A stretch of 40,174 nt of DNA. It comes from Marivirga sp. ANT-B6 (lineage in GTDB: Bacteria > Bacteroidota > Bacteroidia > Cytophagales > Cyclobacteriaceae). Positions within the stretch are counted from its first letter, which is position 1. Each line of letters opens with the position of its first letter. A program made the position numbers and the translations under genes. Shown here piece after piece: positions 8,425 to 18,300 of this stretch. The notes beneath the pieces were generated by a model. That model was given only the letters and a program-made list of their open reading frames with translations, did no database searches and had not been told where the DNA came from. The stretch is from contig LXQK01000184.1 of assembly GCA_001683905.1 (NCBI GenBank), forward strand, positions 1-40,174, written 5' to 3'.

Positions 8425-10422
8425 TTAATTTAGTAAAGCGCCGTCTAATGAAAATCGCTTTTCCTCCTGTTTTTGAGGGACAAGATACAAATCATTGATC
8501 TCATCATAAATTAGCGTTTCATAGATCAAGGGGATCGTATTCACACCTTGTACGGTTACCAGACCAAATTTGCCATTTCTTTCAATGATCACATATCCAT
8601 TATTTAAATCGGTAATCTGGTCATACTTGGGTGATATCAACATGCTTCCCTTTTCATTCACCAGCCCAGCCTGGTTATCTTTGTAGATCATATACTTTTT
8701 TGATGGCGTTTTCACAATGGTATCATAGAGCAGTGGAAGCTCTTCTTTGCCAGTTCTGCTTACCAGACCATACTTCTTGTTTTTCATCACAATGGCCATA
8801 CCATCAGAAAAATTAAACGCCTTATCATAATATGGTTGTACGATCAATCTTTCAATTTTATCGATATATCCCCATTTACCCAATAATTTTATGGGCGCCA
8901 TACCATTTTTATAGTCCCCAATACCCTCATAGCGGTTTGCAATACGCAAGGCACCATTCATGTCTACAAACCCGTATTTATCATTAATTTTCACGCCCAT
9001 GTACCCTTCACTTAAAGGATAGAGCTCCTGAAAATTGTTTTGAGGCTTCACCAAGATTTTTCCATTTTTGGTGATGATGCCGTATTTGCTGTCTTTCCGG
9101 AAGATGTAGATGGAATCCTCCTGAAGGCCTGATATGAAATCGTAAGCTATAGGCAAAAGTTTCTTCCCTTTATGGCTTATCAGCCCAAATTTGCCATTGT
9201 CGTCTTTGACTAAAAAGCCGGAATTGAGCTGTACGAACTCATGCTCCGTCTGGTAGATTTCCTGATTACCGGGGATGATCAATCCGCTGATCGTGCCATG
9301 CTTGAAAAAGAATACATTATTAGGGGTGTCTTCTATTTGATCCTTCCACGGCCGGATAACCCAAACACCTTCTTTATCAATTACACCTGATGAACCAACA
9401 TATTTTGCTTTGGCCATGCTATCAATAAAACTTTCTACGGTGTCGTACTGATTAGGGATAATTTCCTCACCTTTTTCATTAATAAATCCCCATGACCCGT
9501 TGCGTTTGATTGGAAAGTATCCTTCCTGAGGCTTCTTGATATTTTGATACGGAATGCGGGTGATGCTGTCACCTTTTAGATCAAACATCGTCCAGTTATC
9601 ACCCTTGTTTCGTTTCATCGCAAGTAAATGTTTTCCTGCTATAAAGATTGAATCATATAGAGGTTGAAGTATGACCTTCCCGTCATCCTGTACCACGCCC
9701 GATTTATCCTGCAATTTAAATACCGACAGGTTATCTTTAAAGGAAGAAAAACTACGTTCTACTACTGGCGAAATAAAATTTTTATGCTCGTCTATGATAC
9801 CTGCCTGATTCCCCGCTACCACCAGAAATTTATGTTCACCAATGGGTTTCACCTCATCGTACTCTAATTGCTGGATAATTTCGTTTTCCCCCGATAAGAT
9901 CTTCCATATCGGAAAAGGCTGAACTTGGATAGCACTACTTTTTATGTAGATTTCTTTGTAGCTGGCAGGAATAACGGCGATACCTGACTTATTGATTAAT
10001 CCTTTTTTTCCGTTTTTTTCAACCTTGTAAAAAGCGCCGTCAAAGGATGAGATGACGTCAAATTCAAAAGCCGTTAGCTTTGTTCCCCTGGTATTATATA
10101 AAGCGATTTTATCGTGGATATTTGTAACCAGCAGGTGGCTCGAGGATATCGGGTGGATTCTTTTAAATTCTACAGGGATTATCTCTTTGTTTTTATGATT
10201 GACCACACCGTAAAAGGTTCCGCCATTTTTGTCAACCTTGATGATCTTGTATTCGTCTTTCAAAAGAATCTCTTCATGGATTTTAGGGGAAACCGCTTCC
10301 GTTGAAGGTTTGGCGAGGGATGGAATCCAGGCACATGTTAATAATAGTAGAAGATACGGCAAGACCACGAATGATCGTCCATTAGCTTTTAGAATACTTT
10401 TCAAGAGTCTTATATTTGACAT
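8425..10422 (-). CDS. Exported WG-repeat protein
   Basis: The 665-residue product has an N-terminal hydrophobic segment (residues ~18-37, FVVLPYLLLLLTCAWIPSLA), probably a signal peptide. The rest consists of roughly 13-15 WG (KWG) beta repeats, each ~35-45 residues, with recognisable units such as GSWGFINEKGEEIIPNQYD, DKYGFVDMNGALRIANRYE, GKWGYIDKIERLIVQPYYD and GKFGLVTVQGVNTIPLIYE. Such repeats form beta-rich solenoid or propeller-like surfaces used for binding, and no enzymatic residues are evident. It lies 156 bp downstream of hemA on the same strand and converges on the metalloprotease gene with 36 bp between them. Ligand and cellular role are unknown. Confidence 0.88.
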   Translation of the reverse strand: MSNIRLLKSILKANGRSFVVLPYLLLLLTCAWIPSLAKPSTEAVSPKIHEEILLKDEYKIIKVDKNGGTFYGVVNHKNKEIIPVEFKRIHPISSSHLLVTNIHDKIALYNTRGTKLTAFEFDVISSFDGAFYKVEKNGKKGLINKSGIAVIPASYKEIYIKSSAIQVQPFPIWKILSGENEIIQQLEYDEVKPIGEHKFLVVAGNQAGIIDEHKNFISPVVERSFSSFKDNLSVFKLQDKSGVVQDDGKVILQPLYDSIFIAGKHLLAMKRNKGDNWTMFDLKGDSITRIPYQNIKKPQEGYFPIKRNGSWGFINEKGEEIIPNQYDTVESFIDSMAKAKYVGSSGVIDKEGVWVIRPWKDQIEDTPNNVFFFKHGTISGLIIPGNQEIYQTEHEFVQLNSGFLVKDDNGKFGLISHKGKKLLPIAYDFISGLQEDSIYIFRKDSKYGIITKNGKILVKPQNNFQELYPLSEGYMGVKINDKYGFVDMNGALRIANRYEGIGDYKNGMAPIKLLGKWGYIDKIERLIVQPYYDKAFNFSDGMAIVMKNKKYGLVSRTGKEELPLLYDTIVKTPSKKYMIYKDNQAGLVNEKGSMLISPKYDQITDLNNGYVIIERNGKFGLVTVQGVNTIPLIYETLIYDEINDLYLVPQKQEEKRFSLDGALLN

Positions 10423-10578
10423 TTAAACCTGCAAATGGGCAATTTTTATTTTAGAAGATACCATGATCACCTTTCGGTAAGTTATAACGTAGCCGTTATA
10501 CTTTGCTGTCCATGTAGAAGGAATTTATTAATGGAAGGCTAAGGGTAAATGTCCGGCAGGTACAAATGAAATCAAAAC

Positions 10579-11850
10579 CTATTCCTCGGAAGCAACCTGG
10601 TTCTCAAGGTTAAATAATTCATTTAAAACGTCAATTAGCGTTTCTGCGTCACCTTTCTTACAAGCAGCCTTTAGTTGAAGTACGGGCAGCCGTAGAATTT
10701 TTTGCATCATACCCCTGGTTATTTTATCTACCTTTTGGGATTCTACATCATTGAGGCTTTTCATATATTTATTCATTTCCTCTTGCCTGATCTGCTCCAG
10801 CGCACCCTTTAGCTTTTGAATGGTCGGCGAAACAACCATTTCTTTAGACCAGTCATGAAATTCCGTCATAGCTTCGTCAATGATTTTCTTCACCTGTGGA
10901 ATGGCAGCGATCCTTTTTTCCAAAGCCTCACTTGCCTTATCTTTGATATCATCGATATTGTAAATTAAAGCACCTGGAAGCTCTTCAACCTCGGTCTCAA
11001 TACTTCGAGGTACAGAAAGGTCTATAAAGTATTTATATGAAACGATATTCATTTCCTTAACAAGCGCTTTAGTGATAAAGGGCTTGCTGCCTGCTACTGA
11101 CGATATAATCACATCTGCACTGGCAATAGCATCATATACGTCTTCAAAAGGCAATATTTCAAAGCCACATTCCTCAGAAAGAGCCTCTGCTTTAGACAAT
11201 GTTCTATTTGTAATATATACCTGTTTAGGCTTTGATCCCGAAAGGTTTCTACATACATCTGCACCAATTTCCCCCAATCCAATAATGAGGATACGAGGAT
11301 TGATGATATCGTTGGTTAGCTCCATCACAAGCTCTGCCGCAGCGTATGAAACAGAGGCAGCTCCATCACGATAAGAGGTCTCCTGCACCACTTTCTTGTT
11401 TGTAAAAAAGATAGTATGCATCAATCGATGTAGGAAAGGACCAGCCAAAAACTCGTTGGCAGACCATTGGTAAGCCCGTTTTACCTGGTTTGAAATTTGC
11501 ATATCTCCAACCACCTGTGCTTCAAGACCCATAGAAACAGCAAAAAGGTGGTCTATGGCTTCTTCATGCACAGTATAAACATCAAAATATGCACGAAAGC
11601 GTTCGATGTCCTTTACATTCTTTTGAATGCCGATCAATTTAATAATGGTCTCACTCTGATCTACCTCAGAAGAATAATATACCTCCGTCCTGTTACAAGT
11701 GGAAAGCACCATTACATCGGTATAGTCTGTAAACTCTTTAAAATACCGAAGAAGTTTTAAACATGCGCTCTCATCTAAGGCAACCAGTTCCCTGATTTCA
11801 ATAGGTGCTTTGCCATAGGATAAACTTATTGCTTTAAAGGACTTGTGCAT
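10579..11850 (-). CDS. hemA: Glutamyl-tRNA reductase
   Basis: Reduces glutamyl-tRNA(Glu) to glutamate-1-semialdehyde with NADPH, the first committed step of C5-pathway tetrapyrrole synthesis. The 423-residue protein has the catalytic STCNRTEVY motif (nucleophile Cys52), GLEAQVVGD at ~109-115, an NAD(P)-binding GLGEIG at ~191-196, and a C-terminal helical dimerisation domain ending near LFNLE. Length and domain order match the family. No other hem gene is nearby. A TATTTTTG -7 box lies on its strand 20 bp before the ATG. The gene is divergent from the symporter across a 395-bp gap. Confidence 0.97.
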   Translation of the reverse strand: MHKSFKAISLSYGKAPIEIRELVALDESACLKLLRYFKEFTDYTDVMVLSTCNRTEVYYSSEVDQSETIIKLIGIQKNVKDIERFRAYFDVYTVHEEAIDHLFAVSMGLEAQVVGDMQISNQVKRAYQWSANEFLAGPFLHRLMHTIFFTNKKVVQETSYRDGAASVSYAAAELVMELTNDIINPRILIIGLGEIGADVCRNLSGSKPKQVYITNRTLSKAEALSEECGFEILPFEDVYDAIASADVIISSVAGSKPFITKALVKEMNIVSYKYFIDLSVPRSIETEVEELPGALIYNIDDIKDKASEALEKRIAAIPQVKKIIDEAMTEFHDWSKEMVVSPTIQKLKGALEQIRQEEMNKYMKSLNDVESQKVDKITRGMMQKILRLPVLQLKAACKKGDAETLIDVLNELFNLENQVASEE

Positions 11851-12245
11851 AAAATGCTAAGATGAACATGCAAAAATATATGATAAAAGGGTTTTATAAA
11901 AGGGTATATAATTAAAAGGACATACATTGCTCTTATTTAGAAAAATTATAAATAGTAACGATGTGTTTATATTCCATTGACCCTTTGCTAACGCTTAAAA
12001 CAAAGAATATGGTTCACTTTATTCATTAAATTAATTCGATAAAGTTCTTCTTTATCGCCTTTAATAAGATCTCGTGGAAGAAGATGTATCTTAATCAACC
12101 TTTAATTTTGCTTGTAATAAAAAGATTATTAATTTCCGATTCTCAATTATGAATCATCAGACAGCATATATTTACCAGGCCTTAAATCTTTTAGATCTTC
12201 CTATAAAAACCTGTCTTTTCACCTATAAAAATATAATCATAGCGA
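11851..12245. other. 395-bp divergent intergenic region (hemA / symporter)
   Basis: Very AT-rich with no supportable ORF. It contains the hemA -7 box at 11871-11878 and a perfect 8-bp inverted repeat, CGATAAAG / CTTTATCG with a 5-nt loop, at 12037-12057. The hairpin is not followed by a T run on either strand, so an operator or leader structure is more likely than a terminator. No consensus promoter for the symporter is obvious. Confidence 0.6.
11871..11878 (-). promoter_or_regulatory. Candidate -7 box for hemA
   Basis: On the minus strand this reads TATTTTTG, matching TAnnTTTG and placed to start transcription ~15 nt before the hemA ATG. The -33 position is T/A-rich without a clean TTTG. 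Confidence 0.45.
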
Positions 12246-14156
12246 ATGAGCGCAAATAAAGAATCGTGGGGAACCAGGGTAGGTTTGATCCTTGCAATGG
12301 CCGGTAATGCGGTAGGTCTTGGTAACTTCCTAAGGTTTCCGGTTGAAGCAGTAAACAATGGAGGTGGTGCTTTTATTATTCCTTATATCATTTGTTTCCT
12401 GATTATGGGTATTCCCTTGCTATGGATAGAATGGACGATGGGTCGCTATGGCGGTCGGTTTGGAAACCATTCTACCCCGTTTATCCTGGACAATATGACC
12501 CGCCTACGTTTCTGGAAGTATTTTGGCGTGTTCGGGATATTCACTAACATCGCAGTAGCAGCGTATTATTGTTATATTGAATCATGGACACTTTCCTATG
12601 TCTTCCACTCCATAGGTCAGACGTTCAGTGGGATGGATCAGGGTCAGGTTGCCGCCTTTTTTAACTCATATACGGATATTGGTGTTTCTACGACAGGAAT
12701 CCCCTACGAAGCAGTAATATTCTACCTGATATGCCTTGCTTTAAATACCTATATCTTATCCCGTGGGTTACAAGATGGGGTGGAAAAAGTTGCTAAGATA
12801 GGCATGCCGCTTTTGATTGGTTTTGGCGCTTTCCTGGCCATACGCGGGCTGACATTAGGCGATTCCGGATCTCCAGCGGGTTGCGAAGATTGCGACTCTT
12901 TATTAGGTGTCAACTTCCTTTGGGAACCTCAATTCGATAGCCTCACTAATCCTAAGGTATGGCTGGCCGCAGCCGGACAGATATTTTTTACTTTGTCTGT
13001 TGGTATGGGCACCATTCATTGCTACTCTTCCTATGTAAGAAAGAACGATGATATCGCTTTAAATGCGATGTCGGCAGGCTGGATGAACGGCTTTGTAGAA
13101 ATTGTATTGGGTGCGTCCATTGTTATACCAATTGCTGTAGGGTATCTTGGTTTAGACTGGGTGAAAGAAAATGCAGGTTTTGCCATGGCTTTTCAAACAA
13201 TGCCGTATCTTTTCGACCAATGGGGCCCACTATTATCAACCATAGCTGGTGTTGCCTGGTTCGGGCTATTGTTCTTTGCAGGAATAACGTCTTCGCTGGC
13301 CATGGGTACGCCATGGATGGGCTTTATGAGTGATGAGTTCGGCTGGACAAGAAACAAGTCGGCCTGGTCGTTTGGCTCGCTGGTACTTTTATTAGGTTTG
13401 CCTACTGTTTACTTTTATGAGCAGGGCGTGTTGGGAGAATATGATTATTGGGCAGGAACGGTTTCCCTGGTGATATTCGCACTTGCGGAAAGTATTATCT
13501 TCTCGTGGAGATTTGGTATTAATAAAGGCTGGGATGAACTTAATCGAGGGTCTGATATTACCTTGCCGATTATCTTCAAACCTATTATTAAATTTGTAAC
13601 GCCGTTTGTTATTTTGGTGGTATTTGTGGCGTCGCTGATCCAACCCCTAAACAACGATTGGAAAGGCGCTATTTCAGGAAATTGGGAATTCGATCCCTCC
13701 AGTATTATAGGTAAAATTCAGAATAAAGCTTTTATAGCTAACCGGTCTTACTTTGCAGATTTTTTTGAGTCAGAGGTCGCAGGCACTGTAGCTGCTATTA
13801 CTGAAGAACCAACAGGAGAAAAAACAATGGAGATCGTAAAGACGATTTCCTACTATAGAAATGAAGTGAACAGGATTAAGCCTGCGCCTGTAGATAAAAG
13901 TTTGATTGGCAATTTAAACACATTTGATTCACTTACCGTTCTACAAACCTATACGTTCGAGGAAGATCAGCGGATTATTGTTCAGGAAGGGGATAGTGTA
14001 AACGTGTCCGATAAAATTGCAACAGGATCATTTGTGAATAATATACTTTATGTTGATGCATCCAGACTTTTGCTTGTAGGCTTATTTCTATTTATATGTT
14101 TTCTGGTATATACGGCTACGAGTTTAAGAGAAAAATCTGAAAGGGAAAAGTTATGA
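12246..14156 (+). CDS. Sodium:neurotransmitter symporter (NSS/SNF family, MetP-like)
   Basis: Na+-coupled uptake of an amino acid or related solute at the inner membrane, with a LeuT-type fold. TM1 carries the family signature GNAVGLGNFLRFPVEAVNNGGGAF (residues ~20-43), which forms substrate and sodium sites. At least 12 membrane segments are visible. Unusually, ~138 residues (about 466-603) lie between TM11 and the last TM, a mostly hydrophilic region with SYFADFFESEVAG and FEEDQRIIVQEGDSVNV. LeuT itself is ~510 residues, so this insert explains the 636-residue length. The stop overlaps the ATG of a small membrane protein (ATGA), the arrangement of MetP-MetS in actinobacteria. The substrate cannot be assigned from sequence. 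Confidence 0.93.
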   Translation: MSANKESWGTRVGLILAMAGNAVGLGNFLRFPVEAVNNGGGAFIIPYIICFLIMGIPLLWIEWTMGRYGGRFGNHSTPFILDNMTRLRFWKYFGVFGIFTNIAVAAYYCYIESWTLSYVFHSIGQTFSGMDQGQVAAFFNSYTDIGVSTTGIPYEAVIFYLICLALNTYILSRGLQDGVEKVAKIGMPLLIGFGAFLAIRGLTLGDSGSPAGCEDCDSLLGVNFLWEPQFDSLTNPKVWLAAAGQIFFTLSVGMGTIHCYSSYVRKNDDIALNAMSAGWMNGFVEIVLGASIVIPIAVGYLGLDWVKENAGFAMAFQTMPYLFDQWGPLLSTIAGVAWFGLLFFAGITSSLAMGTPWMGFMSDEFGWTRNKSAWSFGSLVLLLGLPTVYFYEQGVLGEYDYWAGTVSLVIFALAESIIFSWRFGINKGWDELNRGSDITLPIIFKPIIKFVTPFVILVVFVASLIQPLNNDWKGAISGNWEFDPSSIIGKIQNKAFIANRSYFADFFESEVAGTVAAITEEPTGEKTMEIVKTISYYRNEVNRIKPAPVDKSLIGNLNTFDSLTVLQTYTFEEDQRIIVQEGDSVNVSDKIATGSFVNNILYVDASRLLLVGLFLFICFLVYTATSLREKSEREKL

Positions 14157-14302
14157 CAAGTGCGGCATTAATTATGATGATCGTAGTACAATCTACTGTT
14201 ACGATTATTACAGGGTATTTCTTCTACAAGGTATTAACTACGCCACCAAAGCCGGAACCTGATTCTTTTGCGGAGAATGACGATGTAGAGGAGCGGCAAT
14301 GA
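14153..14302 (+). CDS. MetS-like small membrane subunit of the NSS transporter
   Basis: This 49-residue ORF starts within the stop codon of the symporter gene (ATGA overlap), preceded by the purine-rich AAGGGAAAAG. The product reads MTSAALIMMIVVQSTVTIIT-GYFFYKVL, a single transmembrane helix, followed by a short acidic cytoplasmic or periplasmic tail rich in Pro, Asp and Glu (ending VEERQ). In Corynebacterium MetPS, and in other NSS transporters, a ~50-60-residue MetS protein encoded directly after the permease is needed for transport. The A-x-x-M-M start and one-helix topology fit that group. Translational coupling supports a stoichiometric partner. Confidence 0.8.
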   Translation: MTSAALIMMIVVQSTVTIITGYFFYKVLTTPPKPEPDSFAENDDVEERQ

Positions 14303-14383
14303 TTTGACGGCATATAGCTAATTTTTTGGTATTAGCTGGTACATCATCTGGTATCCACTTCGGTATTGATAACCCATTAAGCG

Positions 14384-15292
14384 ATGTTGGGAAGGATCAA
14401 ACATTGGATTAGAAACTATTTCGGTTCTTCAAAAGCCGAGACAAATGGTTTTGTGATTCTGGTCTTTTTGATGTTGCTTGTTTTTATTTCTCTTTCGGTA
14501 TATGAACATGCCATTTCACCGACCATCGACCTTTCCGCAGATCATGCGCAATTAGAGCAACTGGTGCTTGAAATGGAAAAAAGTGCTGCATCAATGGAAA
14601 AGGAAGTCGCTACTACGCCACTACTAGCCGACATGCACGCCTTTGACCCCAACATTGCAACTGCGACGACCTTGATACAAATGGGTATTCCCGCTCATAT
14701 TGCTGCACGACTCATCAAATACCGCGAGAGTGGTGGCAAGTTCCGGACTAAAAACGATTTGATGAAAATCTATGGATTTAGAGTCCAGGACTTTGAGCGG
14801 TTATTACCATATATCGACCTTCCCGAGAATCTTCCCGAATTTAAGAAAAAGGAGTTTGTTCCCTTTTCCAGCGAAGAAAAGGAGCCGATCGCTCTGATGT
14901 TCGACGTCAACCGTGCTGATACCGCCCAACTCAAGAAGATCAATGGCATTGGGGCGGTTTTATCATCAAGAATAATTAAATACCGTGATTTGCTGGGTGG
15001 ATTTATTGATAAGCAACAATATCAGGAGGTCTATGGACTATCCGACGAAGTAGTAGAAAAGCTCAATAAAAGCACTCAAATTGAGGATAATTTTCAGCAG
15101 CAATTAATCAACGTCAATAAAGCTTCAGCTGAAGATCTTGCGGCGCACCCCTATATAAATTATAAACTAGCCAAGGTAATCGTTGCTTATAGAAGTCAGC
15201 ATGGGCTATTTCTAGACCTGGAGGATCTGAAGAATATAAAGCTTGTGGGAGAAAATGAATACAACAAAATCAGCCCGTATCTTACGTTATAA
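14384..15292 (+). CDS. Membrane-anchored triple helix-hairpin-helix protein
   Basis: The 302-residue product has a short basic N-terminus, one transmembrane helix (residues ~23-41, GFVILVFLMLLVFISLSVY) and three ComEA-like HhH units. Unit 1 is ~85-145 (FDPNIATATTLIQMGIPAHIA), unit 2 is ~172-230 (DVNRADTAQLKKINGIGAV) and unit 3 is ~240-302 (INVNKASAEDLAAHPYINYK). Each has the D/N-x-N-x-A start and a Y-R-x2-GGxF turn. ComEA-type HhH pairs bind DNA non-specifically. The topology suggests DNA binding on the periplasmic side or DNA at the membrane. It precedes a large helicase gene by 86 bp on the same strand. The function is inferred from the domains only. Confidence 0.87.
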   Translation: MLGRIKHWIRNYFGSSKAETNGFVILVFLMLLVFISLSVYEHAISPTIDLSADHAQLEQLVLEMEKSAASMEKEVATTPLLADMHAFDPNIATATTLIQMGIPAHIAARLIKYRESGGKFRTKNDLMKIYGFRVQDFERLLPYIDLPENLPEFKKKEFVPFSSEEKEPIALMFDVNRADTAQLKKINGIGAVLSSRIIKYRDLLGGFIDKQQYQEVYGLSDEVVEKLNKSTQIEDNFQQQLINVNKASAEDLAAHPYINYKLAKVIVAYRSQHGLFLDLEDLKNIKLVGENEYNKISPYLTL

Positions 15293-15378
15293 AAAAGAGA
15301 GAAAACGGCCTGCTGGCGTTATATCATCTGGTTTATGGTTTATATTTATTATCTTTCTACTTCGGAAGACAAAAATGT

Positions 15379-18300
15379 ATGCGCAAAATCCTTCAATCGT
15401 ATTTGCGGAGGCTTACAAATTTAAGTGGCAATAATCGTTCTTTACTTTTAATGCGCCTGATTTCTGATCAGTTTGTAGACCTTCATCATTTTGATTTTTT
15501 AAATAATAAACCCTCCTTTTCTATCATTGAGGAGCTCATCGAAAGGAAAAATAAGATCTCTTTATGCGAGGTTGTTGACGTGCGGACAGCGCTCGTAAAC
15601 AAGCTGAGCCACCAGCTGAAAAAATTGCAGCGGATCGAAAAATTTATCTTCGAAGAGCGAGGTGCCAAAGATCTGTATGTGGGCTGGCCCTTTGTACGGG
15701 GAATGTTTGCCGACGGTACACCGGTCCGTTGTCCGCTGATATTTTTTCCTGTAGAATTGGTTGAAGAAAACAATCAATGGAAACTTAGCCTTCGCGAAGA
15801 TGTAAGCCTATCCCTCAACAAAAGTTTTCTGCTGGCTTATGCGTTTTACAATCAAATAAAGCTTGACGAGGGATTTTTGGAATATGACCTCGACGGTTTG
15901 GATAAAGATAGTGTTGTCTTTAGAACCGCACTATACCAGCTTTTTAAAGACGGGCCAGTAGTAGTCAACTTTAATCAAGAGAATTTTATTGATAAGCTAG
16001 CATCGTTCGAAAACTATAAAAAGGCTGACTTTAACGCCGCTCAAAAGGTGGGAAAACTTAAATTATTTCCTGAAGCAGTTTTGGGAATATTTCCTCAAGC
16101 CGGTTCGTACCTTGTTCCTGATTATATTTCCATGATGGATAATGATAAGTTGGAAGATATCACAGATTTCTTCATGGAGAGGTCTACATCGGACGAAACG
16201 GCACAGGAAAATGCCCCGCCCGACACCTACCGTTATCTTTCTAAGGTGAAAGAGGAGCAAACTTTTACGCCCTTCAGTATGGATGCTTTTCAGGAAAATG
16301 CCCTTAAAGCAGTGAAAAACGGGAACTCCCTTGTCATTCAGGGACCTCCCGGAACCGGGAAAAGCCAGCTTATTTGTAATCTAATTGCCGATTATATGGC
16401 CAGAGGTCGCCGGGTTTTGCTGGTATGCCAGAAACGTGCCGCTCTGGATGTTGTCTATAAACGGCTTAGCGAAGTTGAAGCGGCTGATTTTGTAGCACTT
16501 GTTCATGACTTTAAAAACGACAGAAAGATCATCTATCAGCAGATTGACAAACAGATCAATAAGATCATAGAATATAGCCATAAAAACAACTCACTCGACG
16601 CAATTCATATAGAAAGGCAGTTCCTCCAAACCAGTCGGAGGATCGACCAGTTGACAGAGGAGCTCGAGGAGTTTCGTCATGCACTTTTTGATGAGAAGGA
16701 ATGCGGTGTATCTGTAAAAGAGCTTTACCTAACGTCTGATATAGATGGCTCTACGATCAATATTAAACAAGAATACCGCCACTTTACCTTTCCTGAGGTC
16801 GGCGCTTTTGTGAAAAAGCTTAAAAGGAATGCCTTTTATGCGCATAAACTCATGGGAAAGGATTTTCCCTGGAAGGAGCGGAAGAACTTTGCAAAATATG
16901 GACTCGATGAATTGCGGATCATGCAGGAGATCATACATGACGTTCCGGTGTACCAGAAAGAAATTGTAGCAAAAGTAGCACTTGTGCTCCACACGAATAT
17001 CGACCTGAACATAGCCGCAGCCGTTGCTTCAAAAGAAGAAGACATGTTGAAAATGCTCACGCTTTTAGATGTCGAGCCAGCTTTTCAATACTTTCAACAC
17101 GTTATGGACCATCCTGAAAAGGAGATGGAGCCTCTGTGGTTGCTGAACATGGAACGGGTCATCATGGGTTGTTACAATGGAGAAGGGCCCGAGCTGAGCC
17201 TTGCTTCTGACGATCTTGGCAGCTTTCAGGAGGTACTTCAGAAGAGGATGGACCTCAGGCAAAATGTCTTTAAATACCTGAAGTGGATCTTTCTTTCCGG
17301 AGAGAAATATTTCTTAAAGCGTGTTTTGGCTGCCAATGGTCTTCCCAACAATAGAAAAGGCTTCAACACACTTGTCGAAAAAATCGATAATAGGCTTAAT
17401 CTGGAACATAACCTTACCAAACTTAAAGAACAACCATGGTTGGTAGATTTGCCTGAAAGCTATCGAAAGATTGACCTCCAAAATTGGTTCTATTATCAAA
17501 AGAAGGCTTTGGATGCCAGAATCATCGTGGGTACGGTAAGGAATTTTAAGGAGTACTTTAATGTAAAATCGTTAACCTATACCGATTTCAAGCAGTGTGT
17601 TATTACTTTACTGGATATCGTGAAAGTCGTTCCTGAAAAGATGGCATTTTGGCAAGCATACCTGATGCCAGCACAGCTTCATGTGCTTTTACACCAGGAA
17701 GAGGAGGCCCTGCAGCTACAGAAAACTTTACAACGGGATTTTGATGCTATGTGTGAGTTTATCGTGAAAGTCGTTCCTGAAAAGATGGCATTTTGGCAAG
17801 CATACCTGATGCCAGCACAGCTTCATGTGCTCTTACACCAGGAAGAGGAGGCCCTGCAGCTACAGAAAACTTTACAACGGGATTTTGATGCTATGTGTGA
17901 GTTCGACCTGCTGAAAGAACAGCTGGCGCCTGAGGAGGCAATTGTGATAGAACGCCTGTATGATGCGGTGGAAGATAACTTCGATGATACATTACCGCTG
18001 TTTCAGAATAGCTTACGCCTGGCCTGGATCGGCCATATAGAGACAAAATATCCGGTTTTACGTGCTGTTACGTCTCAAAAACTGCAAATGATGGAGGAGG
18101 AGATGCAACAATGTGTGGAAGAAAAGTTAACGATCAGCAAGGAAATATTCTTGTTAAAGGCCAGAGAAAGAACGTATCAGGATGTGGAGTATAACAGACT
18201 GAAACATCGTGTCACCTACCGTGACTTGCAACACCAGGTAAGTAAAAAAAGGAATATCTGGCCAATCCGGAAACTATTGGGAACCTTCGGTGAGGAGCTG

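Noticed and set aside
14316-14337. AGCTAAT/ATTAGCT hairpin between the MetS-like gene and the HhH gene
   Set aside because: The T run lies in the loop, not after the stem, so it is not a convincing terminator and no other role is apparent.
15243-15434. 63-codon plus-strand frame bridging the HhH and helicase genes, with a hydrophobic stretch
   Set aside because: It overlaps the 3' end of one gene and the 5' end of the other in another frame, and its sequence does not resemble any family.
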